The position numbers and the translations under genes were made by a program. From Hofstenia miamia (taxonomy: Eukaryota; Xenacoelomorpha; Acoela; Hofsteniidae): a DNA stretch of 64,000 nucleotides. Shown here in pieces: positions 53,555 to 64,000 of the stretch (position 1 is the stretch's first letter; every line of letters begins with the position of its first letter). The notes below the pieces were generated by a model. That model had not been told where the DNA came from, searched no databases, and saw only the letters and a list, made by a program, of their open reading frames with translations. The stretch is from assembly GCA_900660155.1 (NCBI GenBank), contig CABFPE010001179.1, positions 1 through 64,000 of the forward strand. Reading direction: 5' to 3'.

Positions 53555-56225
53555 GTGTTGATTGTAACGGACCTGATTAAGACAAATACAATCACGGTCG
53601 TCATAAATGGAGTGATGGTTAAAGCAACCATTGATACGGGAGCGGTAATATCCATCATTACCGACGAATGTGCGGCAAGGATAGGAATTGATAAGAAAAA
53701 GTTGGAAAAAGAAAATAGCAGATTACTCAATGCTTCAGGACATTACATCGATACAAAAGGGAAAATATTGGAAGTACCGATGAGAATTGCTAACACCACA
53801 TTCTCGCAAACATTTACAGTAATAGACACCGAAAAAAATGCACTTCCCTATGAAGTAATATTAGGAAATGATTTCTTGATGGATAACAAATGTATCATTG
53901 ACTACACAAATAGGACTATATCCGTCCAAGAGGAAACGATAACAACGTGTGGAGAAGAGCAAGAAACAGAAACTATAGAATTTCGGTTAACGGAAAATGA
54001 GAAAATTCTACCTAATAACTGGAAGATGTGCCAAATAGAAACGGAGAGTGAGGTCACGTCTGAAGTTATGATTTATGATCAGAGAGGCATAAATACAAAG
54101 AAAATTTCCATACCATCAAGTTTGTGTGTGGTAAAGAATGGCAGAGGTGTAATACCAATGTTAAATGCAACTAACCATACAGTCAATATAAAAAAGGACA
54201 CGTTGAAGTTAAAAGGGAAAAAAGTTAGAACCGAGAAGAAAATGGTGGACAAGGTGATAAATTTGATTCAGGAAGAAAACAAGGAGTACCAAATACCAGA
54301 AATATGCGAAGATGAGTACCAGCACCTAAGCGCAGAAGAGAGAAAACAACTAATAACAATACTTAAAAGGCATGGAAAAATTTTTAACTATGGAGAAATA
54401 AGTGTGGGGAAAGCGATTGGAGAAACACATTACAAGTTTGTTAGTACAGCAACATACATTGGGAAGGCCCAGCATAATAGAACTAGCAAACAAAACGGGG
54501 ATATGTCCAAGTGAGATCGATATTCTAACGGACGAAACAAAGAAATATATGTGGGGCGCAACCTCTAACACGAAACTAAGAGCGCTTAAAAATCAACCGT
54601 GGCTAACGACTAGGAATTTGATTAGAAGAGAGCACGCGGAAACGGTGCAGACGATAAAAATGGTAGAAGAAAAGAGAATTCATGAGGTGATCACAAAAGA
54701 GATAAAGAAATATCTGAAAAATTATCCGCAGTGTGCCTATACCAAAATTATCAAACGCTCAGAAACCATGAGGAAAGAGGGAAAAAATTGCCCCATCGAA
54801 ATTATTGAAATGGTGAGTAAAAGTAAAGAAGAAATGTTAATTGAAGAACAACTCTTACAATCTACCAACATAGCCTTAACTCCGAATACACAACGAGTAA
54901 TCGATAAAGTTAATATTGAGAAGTGGGGCGAACAGGAGCCCAGCGAACTATCATGGGTCGACACCGATGACGAAAGACTGTTAGTAGAAATCACGGTGCG
55001 ACGAGAAAGAACAAACAATATTGTACAAAGAATATTTGGAGAAGTGTATGAAAGAGAAACCAAATCGTTAATTAAAGTTCTCTGCACCGAAGCATTTACC
55101 AGACAAGAGATAGACGAACTATTGGAGCCACAAAACCAGATTGCAGTGGACATAGAGTGTATTACGTCGAAAATGATAATAAAACCTGAGACTGCCCAGA
55201 ATTTGATGAAGAATGGTCTAACAGATACTTTCTGGGAAAACATTAAGAAGTCTAAGAACAATTATCCTGCTACATTCGGCATGGCCACAACGGCAGAAAT
55301 GCAAGGCTCATATGAGGCGATAGAAGAGAAAACAATGACAACGATATTAAAATGCGCGCCACCTCCGACTATCTTCATACCAATGCTGCTACCAACTTGG
55401 AGATTGAAAGACAAAAGAGCCATTAAAGCAATGTGGCACGAAGAAAATACATATGTCAACAGCAGACAAGCAGCTGAAAGAATAGTCAATGACGATCGTT
55501 ACAAGAAGTCAAAAGAGATCTTACTAAAGAATGATAATAAAGAAAGAGTCTTTATAGAAGGGCAAGTTACACCTTATGACCTCTATAGAGAAGGAGAACC
55601 AATATGCAGACAAATCAAGAAGGTCCGAGCAGAAATCGAAAAAAGATCAACACAAACTGTGATATTATTCTCTGGGATCAATGACATTGTGTGGGGAGAA
55701 CTTTGGAGTTCACGATATCGATACTACGACGTAATGAGGAGAGTAGAAATTATCACCATGGTCAGATTAGGAAAGAACGAACCGGAAAACATCACCGAAG
55801 AAGAAGTACTGGAAAATATAAGTGCATTCTACGACGAAGCGTCGATTTCAAAGTCATTACGATCAACATATGAATTCTTCTACCCTAATACGACGATTCA
55901 TCCAGATTTGGCGCACACCAGTAGAATTGACGCGATTATGACATTGATGATAGCCATAAAGGGTATGAAACTCTATAGAAAACACTACGAGATATTCAAC
56001 GAAAAGTTAAATGAATTACGAAGTATGTGCACTATAGCTAAATCCCTAAAGAACCCGTCGTTCTTAAGACACAAGAAGATGCTAACAACAGAGAAAGATG
56101 TCGTATTAAAAATTACGAAAGATGAGGCGTATGAAAACGTTACGTGGGAGATGAAAGAAGCCAATGAGATAATTAAAAAGGCGGCCGAGATGGTACATGG
56201 AGAGAGAGTGGTCATCCTTAATTAG
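53555..56225 (+). pseudogene. Shortened pol/ORF3 remnant, copy 6
   Basis: It has the same build as in copy 3, with protease and spacer on the left, the C-terminal half of ORF3 on the right, and no RT, RNase H or integrase. It is a fossil. The right part is open over about 600 codons. Confidence 0.87.
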
Positions 56226-56242
56226 CTATGCTGGAGGGGGAG

Positions 56243-57551
56243 TGTGGCATAATCCATCATTCTATCATGATTGGTCAAGATGAGAGGAAAAGGATATGGA
56301 AACAAAGACTAAATTTATTATTGATTATAATGATTAAATTGTAAATCATGATAGGATTGATTATTTTCACTTTGTAAATGTTTTGTGCAATATTATCTAA
56401 AATTATACTCGACGGTATTTGACAAAACTAAAGATGGTCAAACAGCATAGTCAAATTAAAGCTGACGTTGCGTAAAATTAGCAGAAATATTAAAGCGAGG
56501 GAAAAACTGTCAACAAGAAAGATTAACAGGTACTTGTCGAGTATTTAGTTGTTTATCACCAAAGTGCTATAAATATAATGAATTAGATGTAACTATTGAT
56601 GGGCAAATCTACTTTGGATTCGTTTTCTATTGTCAGGTCATTTTGTATATTTAAATGGAAAGCTAAACGTATATTAACTAGGGTAACTGTATGGTGGTTC
56701 CCCAACCCCAGTTAACACTGTACTCTAAGGTTATGGATGCTTGTCCGATTTTTTGCCGTTATAGCTTTCCTAATTGTCGTTGCTTGTCTGATAGAGTTAT
56801 CGCGACCTACGAGTCTTACATGTTGATTATATTACTGATGAACTCTAGTTATTTGTTACTATCTTTACAATGTTCCAGGATGATGGATGATTTCGCATTG
56901 GATGTACTTAGATATTTATTACGATTGTATCTTGATATCTTATTACATATAGTAATTTTAATAGTTGTTACATGTTGCTCAAGATTACCTAAGGGAGACC
57001 TTCGGCCGACTTACAGTTCTTGTTTCTTGCTGGCGGCATTGATTGTTTACATGTATAAAGGGCTATTATTTATTTATCTATATGTAGGGTTATTAAATGT
57101 AGGGACTCATAATAAGCTATTACAGCCGAACGGTTGCACCACTTCGTTTATTGCACTAGTTCGTAATAACAAAAACAATCAATGCACTAAATTACTAAGT
57201 AGTTGCCATTCCATTTACACTGAGTTCGCTATTCACAATGCCATTCCAGTATTGCTCTCTATCTCACATCAACAGTTCCATTGGTAAGATGCAGCTGGCG
57301 AGTGCGTTCCTGGAGTTGCACGTCTACTATTGAGTGTTGATCCTGTCTTCCAAGTTCTCTGCTGTACCTAAATAAGTTGAGTTAATTAAGTAGCTACAAA
57401 GGCTCTTGCAGATTAAATTAGTTTAATGAAACACACACTTATTGCACAGGAGAGAAAACGGAAAAGTGTCAACTCGGATTCGTGGTTAATCTAAGAAAAG
57501 TAATAGCTTTCTCTAAATAGCACCCTCATGTCGAGTTGGCATGATTCTACA
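56243..57551 (+). repeat. LTR 7 (shared by copies 6 and 7)
   Basis: A 1,309-base LTR, most similar to LTR 4 at an offset of 24,115. A more diverged stretch lies in the middle (about 56,670-57,020), suggesting a patch from another LTR variant. The TATA box is at 56,568. Confidence 0.88.
56691..57287 (+). CDS. Possible LTR-encoded 198-aa protein, LTR 7
   Basis: An open frame of the same length as in LTRs 2, 4 and 5, with the largest number of residue changes. The frame survives an otherwise diverged patch, which is the only mild argument in favour of coding. Confidence 0.2.
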   Translation: MVVPQPQLTLYSKVMDACPIFCRYSFPNCRCLSDRVIATYESYMLIILLMNSSYLLLSLQCSRMMDDFALDVLRYLLRLYLDILLHIVILIVVTCCSRLPKGDLRPTYSSCFLLAALIVYMYKGLLFIYLYVGLLNVGTHNKLLQPNGCTTSFIALVRNNKNNQCTKLLSSCHSIYTEFAIHNAIPVLLSISHQQFHW

Positions 57552-57609
57552 TGGCGACCGTGACAGGCGCTCAAAGAGCGTGCACCAAGGAGAGAAAACA
57601 GATGGCGTA

Positions 57610-60600
57610 ATAGTGAAAAATAGCTTAAAGATGAACAAGTGAGAGGACTTACGAAATTACGAGTGGGTTAAGATAGTTGTTTCTTCTCGCTCAAGAACGA
57701 AGAGGAAACAAGCAAAAAGACGATCAAAACCCAGGAGTACAAAAACGGGTAAGGGACCCGATCCGGCAACAATTTGAAATTAAATGCGATGCGGATGACT
57801 CTCTATAGAGGATGATAAGGAAAGGCTTGGGAATCCAGGTAACGATGGAAAATAATGTGTGAATCAATGAAAAATCATCAACAACAAAAATGATACCGAC
57901 AATAGGTAGTGGTACTAACAGAACTAAAAAGGACGATGAGGGAAAACTAAAAGAAGAAATTATCAAAATAAAATTGAAAGACGGTACAGTAAAACGTATA
58001 AACCGAAAAGACTTGAAATGCCAAACATGCGGAAAAAAAGGACATACAAAGAATGTTTGAAGTAGAATTAGCAAATGCATAGAAGAGGAGGAAGCGTACT
58101 TTGAAGAAGAAGACTTATTGGAAGATGAAGATGAGCCGGAACAAGAAGAAGAATTAAAAGACGATAATTTAAATTAGATGGAGCGCCGCCTCCAGAAAAA
58201 CGTGCACCCGTGTTGATAGTAACGGACCTGATAAAGACAAATACAATCACGGTCGTCATAAATGGAGTAATGGTTAAAGCAACCATTGATACGGGAGCGG
58301 TAATATCCATCATTACCGACGAATGTGCGGCAAGGATAGGAATTGATAAGAAAAAGTTGGAAAAAGGAAATAGTGTCAAAGTGATCAAAAACATAGTAGT
58401 ACAAGAACCAGAGAAACTAAGCGAAAGTGTACCTGGAGAAGAAACACAGTCCGAAATATATAAACACTGAAAAAAATGCACTGCCTTATGAAGTAATATT
58501 AGGAAATGATTTCTTGATGGATAACAAATGTATAATTGACTACACAAACAGGACTATATCTGTACAAGAGGAAACGATAACCACGTTTGGAGAAGAGCAA
58601 GAGACAGAAACTATAGAATTTCGGTTAACGGAAAATGAGAAAATTCTACCGAATAACTGGAAGATGTGCCAAATAGAAACAGAGAGTGAGATCACGTCTG
58701 AAGTTATGATTTATGATCAGAAAGGCATAAATACAAAGAAAATTTCCATACCATCAAGCTTGTGTGTGGTAAAGAATGGCAGAGGCGTAATACCAATGTT
58801 AAATGCAACTAACCATACAGTCAATATAAAAAAGGACACGTTGAAGTTAAAAGGAAAAAAAGTTAGAACCGAGAAAAAAATGGTGGAAAAGGTAATAAAC
58901 TTGATTCAGGAAGAAAACAAGGAGTACCAAATACCAGAAATATGCGAAGATGAGTACCAGCACCTAAGCGCAGAAGAGAGAAAACAACTAATAACAATAC
59001 TTAAAAGACATGGAAAAATTTTTAATTATGGAGAAATAAGTGTGGGGAAAGCGGTTGGAGAAACGCATAAAATCATAACCACATCGGAGGAGCCAATACG
59101 ATTGCCATGCAGGAGAGTTCCTGAACAGTTGAAGGAACATTACAATACTATATTAAATGAACTTATTGATAATAAGATAATTAGGCCAAGTGAAAGCCCT
59201 TATGCTGCGCCTACGGTGTTCGTAAAACAAGGCGAGAAATACAGACTTTGCATAGATTTCCGGAAGCTTAACGACATAACAAAAAAGGACGCATATCCAC
59301 TCCCAAGAATAGAAGACATTATATATGAAGCCAGCAAAAACAAGTACTACACATGCATAGATTTATGCAAGGCATACTGGCAAGTGCCCATGGAACCTTC
59401 GGATATTGAAAAAACAGCATTTATAACGCCGTACGGGCTGTTTGAGTGGATGTACATGGCCTTCGGATTATGTAATGCACCGGCCACATTTCAGAGGTAT
59501 GTGACAAAAGTGCTGAAACAAAACAACAGACAAGTTGAAAAAGGAATAAGTGCGTACATAGACGACATACTCATAGCAAGTGAAACAATCAAAGAGCATT
59601 TCGAAAAGTTAGATAGAACCCTGAATATCCTATACAAAGCGGGCCTACGAGTGAATGGAAAAAAGTGTGAAATTCTAAAGGAGCAGGTCGTATTTTTGGG
59701 GAGAGAAATTCGGAAAGGAGAAATACGAATGAAAAATAATGCCAGAGACATGATTCGGAATATTAATAGCCCGAAAACGAAAAAAGATTTACAAAGAATT
59801 ATGGGCTTTATTAATTACTACGGTTCTTTTATATCTAACGTGGCGCACAAAACCAGTAAGATGACAGAGTTACTAAAGAAAAATAAAATCTTCGAATTGA
59901 CGTGGAGAGAACAAGAACAATTAGACAACATAAAGGATGAATTAAGCCAAATGCCATCACTAAATACACCAGATTATGGAAGAGAATTTATTCTCGATTG
60001 TGACGCGAGCAATGTCGCCATAGGGGCGTGTTTGGGCCAGATCAAGGACGGCAAGGAAGTGCCGATACATTTTTTTAGCCGAAAGTTAAAACAGAGCGAA
60101 GAAAATTATGGATCAACGAAACTTTAGATGCTAGCACTGGTAGAGAGTATAAAGAAATTTCGATACTTTCTAATAGGACAGACATTTAAAGTAAGGACTG
60201 ATAACAGTGGGCTGGCATGGCTTAAAAAATTTTCAGGTGACAAGTCATCAATCGTATCGCAATGGAAAGAGTATTTAAATGAGTTTAAGTTTAACATAGA
60301 ACATCGGAAAGGAACGTTACATAAAAACGCAGATTTCTGGACAGCACTGCCTGAATATCAAAGGGACATAGAAAAACTGGACGGCGAAAAGAAGAAGTTT
60401 CATTTTATGTCACATGATGAATACGTAGAACTACCCGAAATTAATACAGACAAGAAAGGGAATGCGATAATGCCAATAACGATTAAGGAAGAGATATCCG
60501 AAAGAGACATAATTGAAAAGCAAAAAAGCGATTTGATACTTAAAGATATAAGAGAGAAGATAAATAGCAATGACTGGATAATGGCGAAAGAAGCTAAAAG

Positions 60601-62083
60601 CTATTTTCAGCGATACAAATGGAAATTAAATAGTAATGGACTTTTGTACATAGAAGGAAAGACGCTAAGAATAGCGATCCCTGAATATTACAAAAGGGAA
60701 TTAGTTAGGAAGATACATGAAAATGGACACTTGGGAATAATACAAACCGAGGACACCTTTAATGCGCGATTTATAACCACGAGTGTTTGAAGGACAGTGG
60801 AAGATGTGATTAATAAATGTAACACATGTCTGATAAATAACAAGAGTCACTTCCCAATACAAATAGCACCGCTTGAAAAAATCATGGCAACAGCACCTAA
60901 TGAAATCGTTCATGTGGATTTGGAAAAATTGCCTCAAGATGATGAAGGTTATCAGTATATACTAGTGTTAGTTGACAATTTCACAAAATACGCTCGTATG
61001 ATACCACTAGACTCAACAACCGCAAAAGTAGTAGCAGACAAAATTATAAAAGAGTGGATCTTAAAATTTGGACCAATGCAAACAATAATATCTGATAGAG
61101 GCGTTCAATTCGAGAGTAAATTGTTTGAAGAAATGACAAAACTAATGGAGATACTAACAGAGAAGACAACCGCATATCATCCACAGGCCAACGGAGCGGT
61201 GGAAAGATTAAACAGAACAATGATAAAATTAATAAGAGTGTTAACGTCGAGAATTGGAGGAAGAGATTGGAGAGAAGTATTAGAAATAGTTGAATATTTC
61301 TATAATACATCGGTACATACCACAACGGGAATAACCCCATACAAAGCAATGTATGGAAGAGAGGCGGCAACGCCGGTGTCAATGCAATACCATGCATACT
61401 CCGAGAAGCCGGATCACGATTACATAAGAAGATTGAAAGACCAGATAACAGGAATCCACGAAGCTATGTGCCATAATATAAAGAAGTCAGCAATAAGGCA
61501 AGAAAGAAATTTCAACAAAAAGATATATGGCGAACCACACAGGGTAGGGGATAAAGTTTACGCATACACTCTTATGAGAACACAAGACGTGAACCAAGTA
61601 AGGAAACTTAAAACACAGTGGTCAGGGCCATTCACGGTAATACAAACACTACCCAATAATAACTATAAATTGAATGACGGACGAGTATTACATTTTCAGA
61701 ATTTAAAAAGAGCAACAGTAAACATAGAGCAAGTAACCCTTGACAAAAACGCAGAGTTTAAAATTGTACAGGTTGATGATGGTACATATGCCGAAATGGA
61801 CGATCTAGATAGTGTTCACGAAGAAGAATTTCAAGAAGAATATAGACCCGAGAGAGATGAACCTGAAGTTGAAAGAAGGATAATGCCCCAGAGGGCAGCT
61901 AAAAATAAATTAAAATATGACCCAGAGATATGGGATATTAATTTAGTAACTGAATTTAGGAAAAATGAAACGAACGGAACGATCACCGCTGAAATCGAGG
62001 AGAGTAAGAAGGAGAAGAACCCCGCAGACCGATCGTCAAATAAAGGGCGTGAGGATACAGGGAACATCAGCGAGCTCCACTAA
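57610..62083 (+). pseudogene. gag-pol remnant, copy 7
   Basis: Fragments of gag (the zinc-knuckle region and acidic tail, plus short pieces from elsewhere in gag) precede a long pol region with RT (YIDD), RNase H, HHCC module, DDE integrase and GPF. The slippery site TTTAAAT is kept at 58,168-58,174. The left part is a patchwork and the whole is broken. Confidence 0.85.
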
Positions 62084-63595
62084 CATAGCTAAATCTCCGC
62101 AATCCGATTGCCAAATAAAGGGCATGACGATGGAGAACTCTCCACCCAGCAACAAGCGGCGCAGAGTTAGAAGAAGAGCTCCACAGTCCGATTACCAAAT
62201 AAAGGGTATGACGACGGAGCAGATGACACCTACCAACAAACGACGAAGAATAAGGAGGAGGTCTCCTCAATCTGATTACCGAATAAAGGGTATGAGGATG
62301 GAGACAATAAAAGAAAAATCACCCTCTACCAAATGTCAATTAACGGGCAGGCGGGTAAATGAGGGCCATCAACGAGATACTGATCGCCAATTAAAGGGCG
62401 TGAGGTTGGAAACACCGAATTATGCACACTCCCCTTCAACATCTACAAGTACTCAAAGCCAAATAAAGGGCGGCGAGGAAACAGCATCCACGAGTACTCA
62501 AAGCCATTTAAAGGGCGGCGAGGAAATAACTCCAGTAGCTATGGCAAGTTGGGATACACAACCCATAAGTGATGACTCTGATATGGATACTTCGCAGATA
62601 CCATCAACGAGTTCAATCCCCACAACAACGAGCTCAGGAATTTTTTTGTACAGACAAACATCAACAACTACAAAATCGTCACGATCGGAAGAGAGAGAGA
62701 GCCACATGACAAAAATAGGACGAGATAGAATACATCCTTATTTCATAGCAAACAGAAAGATGAGATATAATTCTTACGACAATCTATCGCCAGAAACTAA
62801 GCAGCTAATACAAAACAGCACTTCCACCAAAGAGAATGAAAGTTATGCGATCCCAATAGTCATTGATAAGAAAAATCGTCCAACTTGCAATAAGATAATA
62901 GCATATAAGGAAGATATGAAGGAACAATTCAACAGACCATACTTCAAAAGTACAGTCCATATCACGTTTGACGAACAATTCACAATGAAAGACGTCCAGA
63001 AATTAGTAAAGAATAAAGTCAAAATTATAAACGAATGCGAACAAGTAAACCTCGATAAAAACCATCTGACGATAGTCTATTTTGTAAAAGACGCTGAAAT
63101 AGAATCAAAAAGACTTCAAACTAATATCGAAGAAACACTCAAAATAGCTAAGAAACAGAAGACGAGGGTAATACTAATCGTAACACAGAAATCAGAAGAA
63201 TTACCGGACTGTATAAAAGAATTGGAAATCAAATTAGATAATTTGTTCACAATGGATAATGGTACAAGAAGAATATCTGAACTGATAAAAATGGACTTAC
63301 AAATTAATGAAATAGCCCCAGCGGAGAGAATCATGGTGGAACCTAAAATCGCTATCGACATGTACTATCAAACACGTACTATGGAACTGCTGGGGATAAA
63401 CGAAAATTTGGAAGAGACTGGAAACTTGTTTCTAAAGTGCAGTATGAACCAAACACCTGAGCATTTGGAAAGGATAGCGACAGTATGGTCGGAGATTAAA
63501 GCAGAAAAGCCTACGCATGAAGAGTGGCCAATGATAGACATAAGATCGCCCACGAAAAAGTATCATAAAAGTACTGAGGCTATGTCATACGAGAT
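61965..63595 (+). pseudogene. ORF3 remnant, copy 7
   Basis: It is nearly identical to the ORF3 remnant of copy 5 at an offset of 13,525 bases. It has the same start, the same 119-base overlap with pol, the same repeats and the same end at the foreign block. Confidence 0.87.
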
Positions 63596-63609
63596 CAGAA
63601 GAGCCTTTG

Positions 63610-64000
63610 TTACATAACATTGGAAGGTGGTGGGAGTGTTGCAGATGCCAAACACCATGTACAGCCATTTGCATAAACCTTATGGTGATATAAATGCCGT
63701 TTTTTAAATATCAGTTTTTTTCATAAGTACTTCCACATAGGCTTTGCATAGATTGGTTGTGTAGAATATTTTGTTTTGTGCTACATTGTAAAAGATTTCA
63801 TCTATTATCAGAAGAGGATATGTATCTTTCTTTGCAACATTGCTTAGCATGTGGAAGTTGATGCATAGGTGGTTGTTATTGTAATATCCTCTACCAGGCT
63901 TTATCACTGTTTATCTACTGTTACTTTATAATGTTAGCTGTGTTATTGTGGGTGAGGATTTACTTGTTGTTACTGCTTGACTAGTTTCTTCTGTTAACTT
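63610..64000 (-). mobile_element. Second copy of the opposite-strand Gypsy fragment
   Basis: It appears identical to 50,085-50,475 as far as the window goes, including the junction with ORF3. It is the same old, broken RT fragment on the minus strand, carried along by duplication rather than inserted twice. Confidence 0.75.

Larger units (their letters stand above)
50700..57551 (+). mobile_element. Copy 6: Ty3/Gypsy element, shortened
   Basis: This is a near-identical twin of copy 3 at an offset of 24,115 bases. It has an open gag, a strongly shortened pol/ORF3 region and a normal right LTR, but an incomplete left LTR. It is a fossil with about two large breaks. Confidence 0.87.
56243..64000 (+). 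mobile_element. Copy 7: Ty3/Gypsy element, scrambled, runs off the window
   Basis: It starts at LTR 7 and continues beyond the right edge. Gag and early pol are rearranged, the middle of pol comes from a diverged lineage, and from about 61.1 kb onward it is nearly identical to copy 5, including the foreign block. It is broken, with about eight to ten breaks. Confidence 0.85.

Noticed and set aside
6645-64000. CRISPR-like or satellite array
   Set aside because: The repeats are whole retroelements with LTRs and genes, not short direct repeats with spacers.

Overview
The window is AT-rich animal DNA, probably from an invertebrate. There is no sign of a bacterial genome. The first 6.6 kb is a graveyard of old sequence: a hAT transposase relic, a relic of an uncharacterised protein family I recall from arthropods and cnidarians, and a LINE reverse-transcriptase relic. 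This fits an arthropod or other invertebrate, but the species cannot be named from the sequence. I see no intact host gene.

From 6,645 to the right edge the window is one head-to-tail array of a single large Ty3/Gypsy LTR retrotransposon family, all on the + strand. Neighbouring copies share LTRs (LTR-internal-LTR-internal and so on), with seven LTRs and seven internal regions in view. A full copy is about 12.0 kb, with LTRs of about 1.3 kb (TGTGA...CTACA). Each LTR has a TATAAATA box, a long R region and an AATAAA signal. It is followed by a primer-binding site matching tRNA-Arg, gag, pol in the -1 frame behind a T TTA AAC/T slippery site, an overlapping third ORF of up to 1,241 residues, and a purine-rich tract before the next LTR.

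Copy 1 (6,645-18,659) looks whole, with all three ORFs open. Copies 2 and 5 keep an open 1,296-residue pol but have broken gag and ORF3. Copies 3 and 6 keep an open gag but share the same shortened pol/ORF3. Copies 4 and 7 are broken mosaics, and copy 7 runs off the window. A piece of a different Gypsy element, on the opposite strand, replaces the end of ORF3 and the start of the next LTR in copy 5, and the same junction recurs in copy 7.

The array has higher-order structure. Sequence from about 16.7 to 33 kb recurs at an offset of about 24.12 kb, and sequence from about 44.9 to 50.5 kb recurs at an offset of 13,525 bases. This points to segmental duplication and exchange between copies rather than independent insertions.

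The parts with least precedent are ORF3, which has no envelope features but carries eight Q-I/L-K-G repeats and two stretches resembling SGNH/GDSL hydrolase folds, and a 198-codon hydrophobic reading frame inside the LTR.
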